A DNA stretch of 64,000 nt from UBA11574 sp964591175 (GTDB lineage Bacteria > Desulfobacterota > Desulfobacteria > Desulfobacterales > UBA11574), in contig CAZQAF010000004.1 of the NCBI GenBank assembly GCA_964591175.1, forward strand, positions 30,910 to 94,909, read 5' to 3'. Below are positions 8,763-16,631 of this stretch, piece after piece (position 1 is the stretch's first letter; each line of letters starts with the position of its first letter). The translations under genes were made by a program, and so were the position numbers. The notes below the pieces were generated by a model that was given only the letters and a program-made list of their open reading frames with translations, did no database searches and had not been told where the DNA came from.

Positions 8763-9173
8763 TTATACCCAGTCGGGCAATTTAATATCGGATCCCAATT
8801 CACTGCAGGGAATAAAACATTTGATGTCGATGACAGGGGAGCCGTCGCGCGCATCGATCTCCTCGATAAAAATGGTGGTATCTTTTATGGACCGTATTTT
8901 ACAAATCGTCAGTCCGATCAGATTGGGCCTTAGGGGTGAGTGGGTGGCAAACACGCCCGTTAACGGGATTTGTTTGTTTTTTCTCGGATGCACCTGCATG
9001 GTTTTTCTTTTCCCGGGGGTATCGTTTTCATGAAACCAGTACAAGACGGCAATATGGGAAAAACCATCCAGCCCCAAAAACGCGTCACGATAGGTCCGGT
9101 CGATTTCGATCCGGGCGCTGTCCTTTTCTTTTCTGATAATGCCCAGCGGGACAACATAAAAGCGGTTTTTCAT
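8763..9173 (-). CDS. trmO: TrmO/TsaA family tRNA methyltransferase
   Basis: 136 aa. ATG 9173 is chosen because AGGAGG lies six bases upstream; ATG 9179 would abut it. The motifs GFSHIAVLYWFH and GVFATHSPLRPNLIGLT are the hallmarks of the UPF0066/TsaA beta-barrel family. E. coli TrmO uses S-adenosylmethionine to methylate N6 of threonylcarbamoyl-adenosine 37 in tRNA. This protein is shorter than E. coli TrmO (about 235 aa) and corresponds to the N-terminal barrel only, as in archaeal VirR-like members, so its exact substrate is less sure. It is followed by recD2 on the same strand. Confidence 0.85.
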   Translation of the reverse strand: MKNRFYVVPLGIIRKEKDSARIEIDRTYRDAFLGLDGFSHIAVLYWFHENDTPGKRKTMQVHPRKNKQIPLTGVFATHSPLRPNLIGLTICKIRSIKDTTIFIEEIDARDGSPVIDIKCFIPCSELGSDIKLPDWV

Positions 9174-9275
9174 TTTCATCCTCCTTTCCGCCCTTGATTC
9201 TCTCAAGTCACCGGGAACTTTTCAAGACCTATCGCCGATAAAATCAAAAAATTAAGGACAAATCACATTTGCCAC

Positions 9276-9375
9276 NNNNNNNNNNNNNNNNNNNNNNNNN
9301 NNNNNNNNNNNNNNNNNNNNNNNNNNNNNNNNNNNNNNNNNNNNNNNNNNNNNNNNNNNNNNNNNNNNNNNNNNN
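9276..9375. other. Assembly gap (100 N)
   Basis: Exactly 100 N, the usual placeholder for a scaffold join of unknown size. Left of it the sequence ends TTTGCCAC; right of it a hairpin repeat begins whose far end reads GTGGCAA. The gap therefore probably sits inside a long inverted repeat that broke the assembly. Confidence 0.98.
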
Positions 9376-9431
9376 AAGGCACCAAAGATTCCTTTTTATT
9401 GTTTTTTGGTGCCTTGGTGTCTTTGTGGCAA
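9376..9431. repeat. Hairpin repeat at the assembly gap
   Basis: AAGGCACCAAA and TTTGGTGCCTT form a perfect 11-bp stem, then GGTGTCTTTGTGGCAA continues outward. Its expected partner strand would read TTGCCACAAAGACACC; the bases TTGCCAC are present just left of the gap. The natural element may therefore be about 27 bp per arm. It is related in style to 3867-3936. Confidence 0.7.
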
Positions 9432-9638
9432 GAAAAAGGTGTTGAAAATTACGTTTCAGTCGGTTGGAAAAAAATACATGCTGTCGCGGAGCGGTCTCCA
9501 GTGCACTGGAACACTGGAGTCAAATAGGTCGGCCTGTTAATGACATATTGCCCCATGGTCGACAATTATGATATAGCAATAAAAAAATCGGTTTTTAAGC
9601 ATCCATGAAATAAAAAGATCCGACCAAAGGAAGATGAT

Positions 9639-9854
9639 ATGAAATTTTTTATTGCAGAACAAAACATCGGGGACGACGCCACAAAGGAACAGGTCGAAAA
9701 ACTGATCGAGATGCTCAAATCCAAAGGCTGGGATGTTGAATACGGGGTTAAACGAAATAAGGCCACCGACGTCTCGGAATTTGGAAAGGAAGAAGAGATC
9801 CAGTCCAGATTTGCCGATGATTTTATGGCCTGCTTGTCCCAAATGGACGCTTAA
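9639..9854 (+). CDS. Small acidic protein of unknown function
   Basis: 71 aa, ATG 9639 preceded by AAGGAAG at suitable spacing. Predicted soluble, no signal peptide, no cysteines apart from one near the C terminus (MACLSQ). The pattern (FFIAEQNIG, an amphipathic helix with KLIEMLKSKGWDVEYG, then KEEEIQSRFADDFMACL) looks like a folded alpha/beta mini-protein. No family recognised. It stands alone: the repeat/gap is upstream and a decayed gene downstream. Confidence 0.6.
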   Translation: MKFFIAEQNIGDDATKEQVEKLIEMLKSKGWDVEYGVKRNKATDVSEFGKEEEIQSRFADDFMACLSQMDA

Positions 9855-10058
9855 TATATGTATACATAAATACGGTGTCGTATTTATGTATTAGTGCACT
9901 TGGAACCCTAATTGATCATAAACAAATATTCTATCGCATTGGAAATTTAGCCGTCCGCTCCCCCCCACAGCATCAGAAGACCTAAAACAGGAGTAGACTG
10001 TTTGGTTCTGAAAACCTGCCGTTCCTTTCCCCCGGCTCATCCTTGAACCAGAGCGGCG

Positions 10059-10448
10059 TTGGCCGTTCTTTGTCGATTGGAGATTCAAAAACACGCCCGA
10101 ATCCTCGATATCGGCTGCGGTTCCGGAATTTTAGGACTTGCGGCTGCCTTGAGAAGCGGCGGGGTTGTGCTGGGATGCGATATATGGATGGGCTCCATAC
10201 GCGCATCTATACGAAATACGGCCTTGAACCGGATGCAAGACCGGTTCCACTTCTTTTGCGGATCAACAGACGCTGTTTCAGGAAAATTCAACCTGGTCCT
10301 CGCCAACCTGCAGGCGCCTGTTCATGCGCAGATATTCGATCATTACCAGCGCCTTTTGCCGCAGAAGGATAATTTGCTGGTGGTCTCGGGTTTCGATGAT
10401 TTTCATGGGTTGCGAATGAAAAAAGAACTTGTCCAACAACAATCATAA
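10059..10448 (+). pseudogene. Decayed SAM-dependent methyltransferase (PrmA-like)
   Basis: 129 codons, starting only with TTG and without a clear ribosome binding site. The core Rossmann motif I is intact (ILDIGCGSGILGLAAAL), followed by VVLGCDI, LVLANLQAPV and GFDDFHG, as in ribosomal-protein-L11-methyltransferase-like enzymes. Just upstream in the same frame the codons read PAHP, then a TGA stop, then TRAALAVL, where intact relatives have a conserved HPTTR-type block; the N-terminal half is missing. I read this as a 5'-deleted gene with an in-frame stop. A short functional version from TTG is less likely. Convergent with the M23 peptidase gene, one base apart. Confidence 0.5.
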
Positions 10449-10449
10449 A

Positions 10450-11265
10450 TCATCGATCCAACAGACGGGCAGGGTCCACCGGTATGGGGCCGACAGTTAT
10501 GCCCCAATGGAGATGGGGTCCCGTGGCGCGGCCGGTTTTGCCCACCCGGCCGATGACGTCGCCCTGCTTAACCGCGTCGCCGACTTTCACCGAGATGCGA
10601 TTCAAATGCATGAAAATCGATTGCACGCCCAGGCCGTGGTCGATGATCAGCGTCTTTCCCATCAGATACATGTTCCGTGCCGCGAGCCGGACGATACCGT
10701 CTGCGGGGCAGCGAACCAGTGTGTTCATGGGGGCGGCAAAGTCAAGGCCGTGATGGGGGCTGCGGGGTTCGCCGTTCAATATCCGCTGGCTGCCGAATAC
10801 GCCCGTGATGGGTCCTTTGACGGGGGCGATAAATCCTTTTTTCAAAAAGAACGGCATAAGATTTGCCGTGGCCATACGCAGGGATCGAACCTTTCGAATG
10901 TCGTTTCGGATCCTTTTTACATTTTCCGGCGAGGGATTGACATAAGTGTTGGGCAGACCGTCGATGCGCTGGATCGGCCAGGGATATGCCAGCACCCGGA
11001 CGATCTTGGACGCTTTCTTTCCGTCGGTCTTCGACCAGACCAAAATATCCTTTTTCCTGAGACGCGAAACGCCGAGGACAAAATAACCCCGGGCGCTTAC
11101 AGGGTATGGTTTGCCGTTGACATAAACCGTGGACGGCGGTTCGACCTTGCCCAAGATCATATCGCCTTGATAGGATGTGTCCGGTAAACTGATTTGCAAA
11201 GCCTGACAAATGGGTGTGTTTGCCGAAAATAAAAACAGGAGCGTTATTATCAACAATTTTTTCAT
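10450..11265 (-). CDS. Secreted M23 (LytM/NlpD-like) peptidase
   Basis: 271 aa. Signal peptide at the N terminus (MKKLLIITLLFLFSANTPICQA), so it acts in the periplasm. An N-terminal beta domain of about 100 residues is followed by a C-terminal M23 domain with the zinc-binding HHGLDFAAP (H-x3-D) and the catalytic GPHLHWG (H-x-H), all present. Expected to cut peptide cross-links in peptidoglycan or to activate another hydrolase. No coiled coil of the EnvC type is seen. It ends one base from the decayed methyltransferase on the other strand. The start codon ATG 11265 directly precedes a textbook signal sequence. Confidence 0.9.
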   Translation of the reverse strand: MKKLLIITLLFLFSANTPICQALQISLPDTSYQGDMILGKVEPPSTVYVNGKPYPVSARGYFVLGVSRLRKKDILVWSKTDGKKASKIVRVLAYPWPIQRIDGLPNTYVNPSPENVKRIRNDIRKVRSLRMATANLMPFFLKKGFIAPVKGPITGVFGSQRILNGEPRSPHHGLDFAAPMNTLVRCPADGIVRLAARNMYLMGKTLIIDHGLGVQSIFMHLNRISVKVGDAVKQGDVIGRVGKTGRATGPHLHWGITVGPIPVDPARLLDR

Positions 11266-11650
11266 TGTGTCTTATATTTCCATGGGGATATATTTCATAC
11301 CGTAATTGAGCAAAAACGCTAAATTGAAATTATTGTAATTCGTATCTACTTGGGATCGGCTGTTGATACCGGCATGGTATCTTTCATACAAGAAATTACT
11401 CAATTTGACAAACCTTAAAAGACAGCGTTGCGGCACGTTATGGTTTCGCCCCTTGTAGAAAAATTATTCTGCGCTCATACAATATCCAAAATTCTGAATT
11501 TAAAGAAATGCAGGACGGGTTATTTTACACCGGCTATCGGAATCACCAGTTTTTTTACGGCGATATTATTTTTTTTTGCAAACCAGATGACTCAAAAGAG
11601 CTTAAATTTATTTTTCAAAACAAGGGCAATGGGGTTAAGGGGTATTTCAA
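11266..11650. other. Intergenic region between M23 peptidase and J-domain genes
   Basis: 385 bp, divergent, so it should hold promoters for both neighbours. Open frames here (for example from 11508) lack ribosome binding sites and recognisable motifs and run into the J-domain gene. I see no repeat or strong hairpin. Confidence 0.45.
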
Positions 11651-11968
11651 ATGGGTTTGTTTGAAGACATCAATGCAGCACGAAAGTTGCTGGATTTGCC
11701 TGAACGTGCGACCATGGCCGACATTAAGTCACAATACCGAATCCTGATCCGGAAATGGCATCCGGATCGGTGTAAGGCCGACAAAGATACCTGCAAGGAA
11801 ATGTCCGCCAAAATCATCGCCGCATACCGGCTCATCAGCGACTACTGTAAAAATTATAAATTTTCATTTTCAAAAGATGAAGTGAGCAACTATTTTTCGG
11901 CAGAGGAATGGTGGTTCGAACGTTTCGGGCGCAGCCCGTTATGGGGCAGCGATCAAAAGGAAAAATAA
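11651..11968 (+). CDS. Small J-domain (DnaJ-like) protein
   Basis: 105 aa. A J domain occupies most of the protein, with the essential HPD motif at residues 37-39 (RKWHPDRC) that triggers DnaK ATPase activity. There is no G/F-rich linker, zinc finger or C-terminal substrate domain, so this is a class III J protein that probably delivers one specific client. The C terminus (EEWWFERFG-x3-LWG) is aromatic and could be a partner-binding tail. No DnaK gene is nearby. Start chosen at ATG 11651, preceded by AAGGGG a little upstream. Confidence 0.85.
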   Translation: MGLFEDINAARKLLDLPERATMADIKSQYRILIRKWHPDRCKADKDTCKEMSAKIIAAYRLISDYCKNYKFSFSKDEVSNYFSAEEWWFERFGRSPLWGSDQKEK

Positions 11969-12110
11969 GGGAATTTGAGCGTTACCGGAAACACGTCGTT
12001 GTTGAAACGAAAGAACGCCTCTGTTTCACGAAATTTTTCGAGGATTTAGTTTGCCATTGCGGCTTTTTTTTTGTATGAAAAAGGCCGAAGACAAAAAGTT
12101 CGGATATTTA

Positions 12111-12283
12111 TTCTTGCAAAACAAACCGGGTGCTTTGCACCCGGATGTAAGTTCAACGTCGAAAGCACTGACCCGTCCGCCTCGCAAGCGAGAGTGTTGC
12201 GGGCAGGCGTGCTTTTGCTTTTGTCCGCCATAAAGCGGCGGACAAATTCAAGCCACCCCCTTTGCGGGTGGTCGTTGACTCAG
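12111..12283 (+). repeat. Multi-hairpin repeat, family 4, copy 1
   Basis: A chain of stems: CCGGGTGC-TTT-GCACCCGG; AAAGCAC paired with GTGCTTT; GTCCGCC paired with GGCGGAC; and a final CCACCC/GGGTGG stem. The first 60 bases match the inverted copy at 33381-33512 almost perfectly. This copy has an extra stretch of about 35 bases, itself able to fold (CCCG/CGGG), inserted inside the AAAGCAC stem, and its third stem has different bases from copy 2. It ends 78 bp before the inositol-phosphate-synthase-like gene. Confidence 0.8.
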
Positions 12284-12361
12284 GGAATCTGATACTCAAC
12301 TCGATTAAAAATTGAATTTAGCGTCTGTTGCTGAATAAGGATAACATTAAGGCCAATATTT

Positions 12362-13531
12362 ATGACAAATACCGACTCTTTTGAATCTCGATCTTTGCTC
12401 GTCATGATTGCGGGCGCCAAAGGCGCCGTGGGCTCTACCGTGGCGGCCGCCGTTACCGCCGCAAAAAAGAATCCCGATGCTGTTTTGCCCAGCTTGATTA
12501 CCCGAGACAGTTTTGGCTATCTGGGACCGGCAGAAAACATTTATGCGGCAGGCTGGGATGCGAACCCTGCGAAACTTGTCGATTGTGTCAAAAATCACGG
12601 AGTGCTGCCCGAAAACCTGTGGAAACCGCTTCAGATAGATCTTGATGAAACCCCTGTTTTTATGCCGCCGCCGGAGGATTTGGACTTAAAAGAGCAGGTG
12701 GCGCATCTCATGAAGGACATGCAGGGACTCAAACAACAGCACCCTCATGCGCTGCCGGTGCTGATTAACCTCCTGCCGGCCTGCACTCGCTGCCTTCTTG
12801 ATGATATGAAGGACATAGACGGGCTCTATGCCGATGCGCATCCGGTGAATTTTCCGGACCTGGCCTATGCCGTGGCGGCCATTCTTTCAAAAATTCCAAT
12901 GGTGAATTTTTCACCCAATCACCTGGAGCTGCCGGTGGTTGTTCAGCAGGCCGTTGAAAACCGGGTGCCGATATCCGGGCGTGACGGCAAGACCGGGCAA
13001 ACCTATTTCAAAGTCGTGCTGGCCTCGGCGTTGAAAGCCCGGGGGCTATATGTGGATGGATGGTACAGCCTCAATATTCTTGGCAATGCGGACGGGAAAA
13101 ATCTTATGGACCCCGACCGGGCCGCCGGTAAGGTGGCCAACAAAACCCAGTTGTTGGATGAGCTTCTGGGATATCGCGTGGGAGAGCACTACACGGAATC
13201 CACCCATAAGGTTCATATCGATTACTACCCGCCCCGGGGTGACGCCAAGGAAGCCTGGGACGTGGTCGATTTTCAAGGGCTGTTCGGTCTTCCCATGAGT
13301 CTTCGTCTGAATATTCAGGGGCGAGATTCCATATTGGCCGCACCCATGGTTCTGGATCTGGCCCGCTGGATGGCGGCCCTGAAAATGGCCGGATTTTCCG
13401 GGTCTGTTCCGGACCTGGGGTTCTACTTCAAAAAACCCATCGGCGAAAACCCGCCGCTGAGTTTTCAAGACCAGATCCATCGTCTTCAAAGACTTGAAAA
13501 AGAATGTGATGAAAAATGTATGAAACTGTAA
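12362..13531 (+). CDS. Inositol-3-phosphate synthase family protein
   Basis: 389 aa. The N terminus has a Rossmann-type loop (MIAGAKGAVGSTVAAAV) and later the family's characteristic blocks: SGRDGKTGQTYFKVVL (compare SG-x2-KTGQT of NAD-dependent myo-inositol-phosphate synthases), LNILGNADGKNL (compare NxxGNxDGxNL) and a C-terminal KEAWD block. The expected reaction is NAD-dependent conversion of glucose 6-phosphate to inositol phosphate, the first step to inositol lipids or osmolytes, but sequence divergence leaves room for another sugar phosphate. The N terminus is preceded only by a weak ribosome site. A TIM-barrel isomerase gene follows after 25 bp, so the two probably act in one pathway. 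Confidence 0.75.
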   Translation: MTNTDSFESRSLLVMIAGAKGAVGSTVAAAVTAAKKNPDAVLPSLITRDSFGYLGPAENIYAAGWDANPAKLVDCVKNHGVLPENLWKPLQIDLDETPVFMPPPEDLDLKEQVAHLMKDMQGLKQQHPHALPVLINLLPACTRCLLDDMKDIDGLYADAHPVNFPDLAYAVAAILSKIPMVNFSPNHLELPVVVQQAVENRVPISGRDGKTGQTYFKVVLASALKARGLYVDGWYSLNILGNADGKNLMDPDRAAGKVANKTQLLDELLGYRVGEHYTESTHKVHIDYYPPRGDAKEAWDVVDFQGLFGLPMSLRLNIQGRDSILAAPMVLDLARWMAALKMAGFSGSVPDLGFYFKKPIGENPPLSFQDQIHRLQRLEKECDEKCMKL

Positions 13532-13556
13532 ACAATAACTTCTGAAAGGAACCAAC

Positions 13557-14417
13557 GTGATATTCGGCTACTCGACCAATGCCTTTGTTAAATTCTCTCT
13601 TTTTGAATCTTTGGAAAAAATCGCTGCTTTGGGTTTTCGCGGGGTTGAAGTCATGGGTGACAGGCCCCATCTCTATCCACCGGACTTCGGAACAACGAAT
13701 CTGAACCGCATTAAAAATGATCTCAAGAAACATGATCTGAGCGTCACCAACTTGAACAGCTTTACCCTCTTTGCGGTGGGCGACACCTATCTTCCGTCCT
13801 GGATAGAACCTGAAAAGGAGCGACGGGATATCCGTATTCGACATACCCTGGACTGTATGAAGGTCGCTAAGGATCTGGGCTGCGGCAACATTTCCATTCC
13901 ACCCGGGGGCCCATTGAACAACCTGTCGAGAAAAGAGGCCATGGCATTGTTTCACAAAGGCCTCGAGCAGGTGATCCCTAAAGCCGAGGAACTGAACGTA
14001 AAAATTTTGGTGGAACCCGAACCGGATCTGCTGATGGAAAATACCGAAGAGTTCAAATACTTTATAAAGGATGTTCAATCACGGATGGTGGGTCTGAATT
14101 TTGATATCGGCCATTTTTTCTGCGCCGGCGAGGATCCGGCGGCGGCCTTTGAAGCGCTTTTTGAATATATCGGTCACGTTCATTTAGAAGATATTGCAGC
14201 AACCAGGGTTCACCATCATCTCATTGCAGGACACGGTGTGATTCAGTTTCTCGACATTTTCAAGGCCATGGTCAATCTGCAATACCAGGGCGACATCAGC
14301 CTGGAACTCTACCCCTATGTGGATACGCCGGAATCGGCGGGCCGGGAGAGCCTGAAATATTTACGTCCCATATTTGACAAATCCGGTTTGAACATTACAT
14401 CGTCACCAGCTATATAA
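13557..14417 (+). CDS. Xylose-isomerase-like TIM-barrel sugar phosphate isomerase/epimerase
   Basis: 286 aa. Start GTG 13557 with GAAAGGA upstream. Motifs of the AP-endonuclease-2/xylose-isomerase-like barrel are present: GFRGVEVMGD, ILVEPEPD (metal-binding Glu), FDIGHFFCAGEDP (Asp/His) and HVHLEDIA, then GHGVI and SLELYPYVD near the end, so the divalent-metal site looks intact. Lies 25 bp after the inositol-phosphate-synthase-like gene, suggesting an inositol or related cyclitol pathway, as with inosose isomerases and dehydratases of this fold. Exact substrate not determinable from sequence. Confidence 0.8.
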   Translation: MIFGYSTNAFVKFSLFESLEKIAALGFRGVEVMGDRPHLYPPDFGTTNLNRIKNDLKKHDLSVTNLNSFTLFAVGDTYLPSWIEPEKERRDIRIRHTLDCMKVAKDLGCGNISIPPGGPLNNLSRKEAMALFHKGLEQVIPKAEELNVKILVEPEPDLLMENTEEFKYFIKDVQSRMVGLNFDIGHFFCAGEDPAAAFEALFEYIGHVHLEDIAATRVHHHLIAGHGVIQFLDIFKAMVNLQYQGDISLELYPYVDTPESAGRESLKYLRPIFDKSGLNITSSPAI

Positions 14418-14570
14418 ACAAGATACGTGTTAAGGGGGTGCGACCCCCGTTTCACTTTAATCTCCTCCTCGCACTCATGCTGATTTTGGCTTCAACGGTA
14501 TCTCCCGTACTCAAATTATCGGCTGCTTGAAATCATATGGATTTATAGATTTAAAAAGAAAGGAGAAGAA

Positions 14571-14984
14571 GTGAATTTACCAAATATTAACGATACAGTG
14601 AGCACGAAGCAAGCATTGGAATTATGCCGGTATTTCGGCCTGGATTATCTGGTTGAACGGATTGAATCCAATCCGGAGCGCTATAAGGATTGGAATTTCG
14701 ACGGATGTTCGGGCTTGCCCGATGAATTGATGGGGTTGTTCACCGGCTGCAACTGGAAGGATATAACTTATAAATGCTGTCTGCCCCATGATCTTTGCTA
14801 CGGGTATGGTGATCTTGGAAATAAAACTGAGAGAAAAAAGGTCGATATGGAGTTTTACAACAATCTCATAACCAAAGCAGGGATGAGTGAATGGACCGCT
14901 TCTGCTTTTCTTGCAGCGGTTCGGATGGGCGGTGCGGAAGTATTCGGACTGTCATTTTCATGGGGATTTGCCCATAAAAAATAG
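14571..14984 (+). CDS. Phospholipase-A2-like protein without signal peptide
   Basis: 137 aa, GTG start 14571 behind AAAGGAGAAGAA. The centre matches the phospholipase A2 active site: FDGCSGLPD, then CCLPHDLCYGYGD with the catalytic His73-Asp74 pair, and Asp92 (VDMEFYN) where the second catalytic-site Asp is expected. Four cysteines around the site (46, 60, 69, 70, also 76) could form disulfides. There is no signal peptide, which is odd for a disulfide-bearing family that is normally exported; the C-terminal segment (WTASAFLAAVRMGGAEVFGLSF) is hydrophobic and might touch the membrane. It may hydrolyse phospholipids from the inside or have lost the activity. Stands alone between repeats. Confidence 0.65.
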   Translation: MNLPNINDTVSTKQALELCRYFGLDYLVERIESNPERYKDWNFDGCSGLPDELMGLFTGCNWKDITYKCCLPHDLCYGYGDLGNKTERKKVDMEFYNNLITKAGMSEWTASAFLAAVRMGGAEVFGLSFSWGFAHKK

Positions 14985-15014
14985 AACTGATTGTTTTAAC
15001 AAGCATTTTTACAA

Positions 15015-15158
15015 GAAGTGGTTTCAAAACCTCCTCTCGGTCTCAATCTCTGTGTTAAACTGTGACGCCCAATCCTCGAAATATTCCCGATATTCCTGCG
15101 GTTGGCCATCACAGTTTGCCTTGACCTTGAATCCGATTGAAGGTTTTGAAACCACTTC
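15015..15158. repeat. Structured repeat, family 3, copy 1
   Basis: 144 bp with perfect 18-bp inverted ends (GAAGTGGTTTCAAAACCT). Inside, AAACTGTGA and TCACAGTTT make a second 9-bp stem around a core CAATCCTCGAAATATTC. The same ends and core occur at 33912-34099, but there the inner stem is made of different bases. It ends 21 bp before the PAS gene, close to its ribosome binding site. Confidence 0.85.
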
Positions 15159-15179
15159 AAGTAAAAAAAAGGAGTCAAA

Positions 15180-15626
15180 GTGTCTGACATCGAAACCATC
15201 TACCGGCAGATCATAGAAAATTCTCAAGATGCCATTCTATTTGCCGATCGAAACGGGATCATTGATTTATGGAATTCAGGGGCCGAGGCGATTTTCGGCT
15301 ATACCAAAGAGGAAGCCCGGGGGAAAAGCTTAGATCTTATCATACCGGAAAAATTACGTCAGCGGCATTGGGAAGGTTACCATACGGTTATGAAAACGGG
15401 TAAAACCCGGTATGGTAAGGAGCTCCTTAAAGTCCCGGCGATTCGAATAGACGGTACGCTTATATCGGTAGAGTTCACCGTCATGCTTATTCGAAGCCAA
15501 AGAGACGAAATTATCGGCGTTGCCGCAATCATAAGGGATGTAACGGAACGCTGGATGCAGGAAAAGGAAATGAAACAAAAAATAAAACTGCTGGAAAGCA
15601 GGTCTGCGACACAATCGCCCGGTTAA
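15180..15626 (+). CDS. Stand-alone PAS domain protein
   Basis: 148 aa, GTG start 15180 behind AAAGGAG. One PAS domain (residues 5-125) with classic features: IIENSQDAILFADRNGIIDLWNSGAE, FGYTKEEARGKSLDLIIPE, and the exit segment GVAAIIRDVTERW. A short charged helix follows and the protein ends; no kinase, cyclase or receptor domain. Such free PAS proteins can bind haem, flavin or small ligands and pass the signal by dimerisation. Its last codons overlap the 3' end of the Mth938-domain gene on the other strand by 4 bp. Confidence 0.85.
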   Translation: MSDIETIYRQIIENSQDAILFADRNGIIDLWNSGAEAIFGYTKEEARGKSLDLIIPEKLRQRHWEGYHTVMKTGKTRYGKELLKVPAIRIDGTLISVEFTVMLIRSQRDEIIGVAAIIRDVTERWMQEKEMKQKIKLLESRSATQSPG

Positions 15627-15964
15627 CAGGTCAAATGAAATGCTCCGGAAACGTTTTTCCCTTTGGAAACAAGATCGTTGAAGGTTTGAACCGCTTTGTT
15701 TGTGTTTTCAGCGATCAGCTGTATATCGCGTTGGCGGGTTTCGGAAGTCAAATCTTTGGATACACGCATATTCTCCGCGTATCCCGTGCCGATAACGATG
15801 ATATCCGGCGAAGCATCCAAAACATCTTTCATGTCGTTGACATCCACACGGTGGCCTGTTTTGCGCCACCAGTTATCCACGACCCGTCCTTGAATGATCT
15901 TAAGATCCTGATGATAGGTTATATCATTTACGATGATGCGGCCACTTGAATATTCTTCAATCAT
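15623..15964 (-). CDS. Mth938-domain (NDUFAF3-like) protein
   Basis: 113 aa with start ATG 15964. The family normally begins at the segment EEYSSGRIIVND-x-TYHQDL, so I placed the start there; the same frame stays open to 16141 and could add 59 residues, but that part shows no family similarity. Further family blocks: DIIVIGTGYAENMRVS (the conserved IGTG loop) and TNKAVQTFNDL. The fold is a small alpha/beta domain of unknown bacterial function; the mitochondrial relative NDUFAF3 helps assemble Complex I, interesting given the nuo operon at 40 kb, though not linked here. The ribosome binding site is weak. Confidence 0.75.
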   Translation of the reverse strand: MIEEYSSGRIIVNDITYHQDLKIIQGRVVDNWWRKTGHRVDVNDMKDVLDASPDIIVIGTGYAENMRVSKDLTSETRQRDIQLIAENTNKAVQTFNDLVSKGKNVSGAFHLTC

Positions 15965-16210
15965 GATAATTTCCCGATCTTTATCGGAACATTGGGCGAT
16001 GAGATGTCCAATATCACAGCCGATTGACGAATCGATGTCCATCCGCACCGACCAAATTTCAGTGTTTCGATCGTCTGTTTGTTTATGGTTTAGAAAACGT
16101 CCGGGCACTAAAAAATTAATCATTCCATGATGTAATTTCAAGATGTTTTGAACAAATCAGGTGATAACTTAAATTACAGTCCGCTGACGGGTTATGGGTT
16201 TCATCCATAA

Positions 16211-16389
16211 TTAGTGTCCATCCATAAATGGCCCTTTTTGTCCTGCTCTGCGTTCCGCGGGCTTCCGGCTGGGGCGTACAGACGTACGCCTCACCGAAAA
16301 CCCTTGTGCGGCCTTGATCAGAACAAAAATTGCTCATTTCTGAATTGGAAACCCATAGCATTCCTTTTGAATTAATGGATGGGCACTAA
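16211..16389. repeat. MITE-like element, family 2, copy B
   Basis: About 179 bp with ends TTAGTGTCCATCCATAA and its complement TTAATGGATGGGCACTAA (few mismatches). The ends match copy A at 5899-6037; the middle is longer and contains its own palindrome around CGTACAGACGTACG. The rest of the gap up to 16631 shows no gene; a short hairpin-like GGCGCC pair lies near 16480-16515. Confidence 0.6.
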
Positions 16390-16631
16390 CTAATTAAATA
16401 GCTTGGCAAATGTGATCATTTATGTTAGCACGATTCCATATCGAGATTCACCTGTTTTGATACCGCCCGCCGCAAAACAAGGCGCCCGTTATATGGGATA
16501 TTTTGAAATGCGGCGCCTGTTTGACCGGTGTCGCATCTTCGATCTTGGTTTGCTATGGGTGAAATTTACGGACATTTTTTATTTCGAAGTGGGCAGACCG
16601 ATATATCAACCCGTCATGAGATTGTTGAAAA

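Noticed and set aside
9497..9510. Short perfect palindrome TCCAGTGCACTGGA before the 71-aa gene
   Set aside because: Too short to judge on its own; no second copy noticed in the window.
10429..11187. 252-codon open frame on the plus strand
   Set aside because: Antisense shadow of the M23 peptidase gene, which has signal peptide and active site.
11508..11747. Open frame before the J-domain gene
   Set aside because: Composition is partly protein-like, but no ribosome site and it overlaps the start of the J-domain gene in another frame.
16142..16210. N-terminal extension of the Mth938-domain protein or a separate gene
   Set aside because: The open frame continues but shows no family similarity and no ribosome site.
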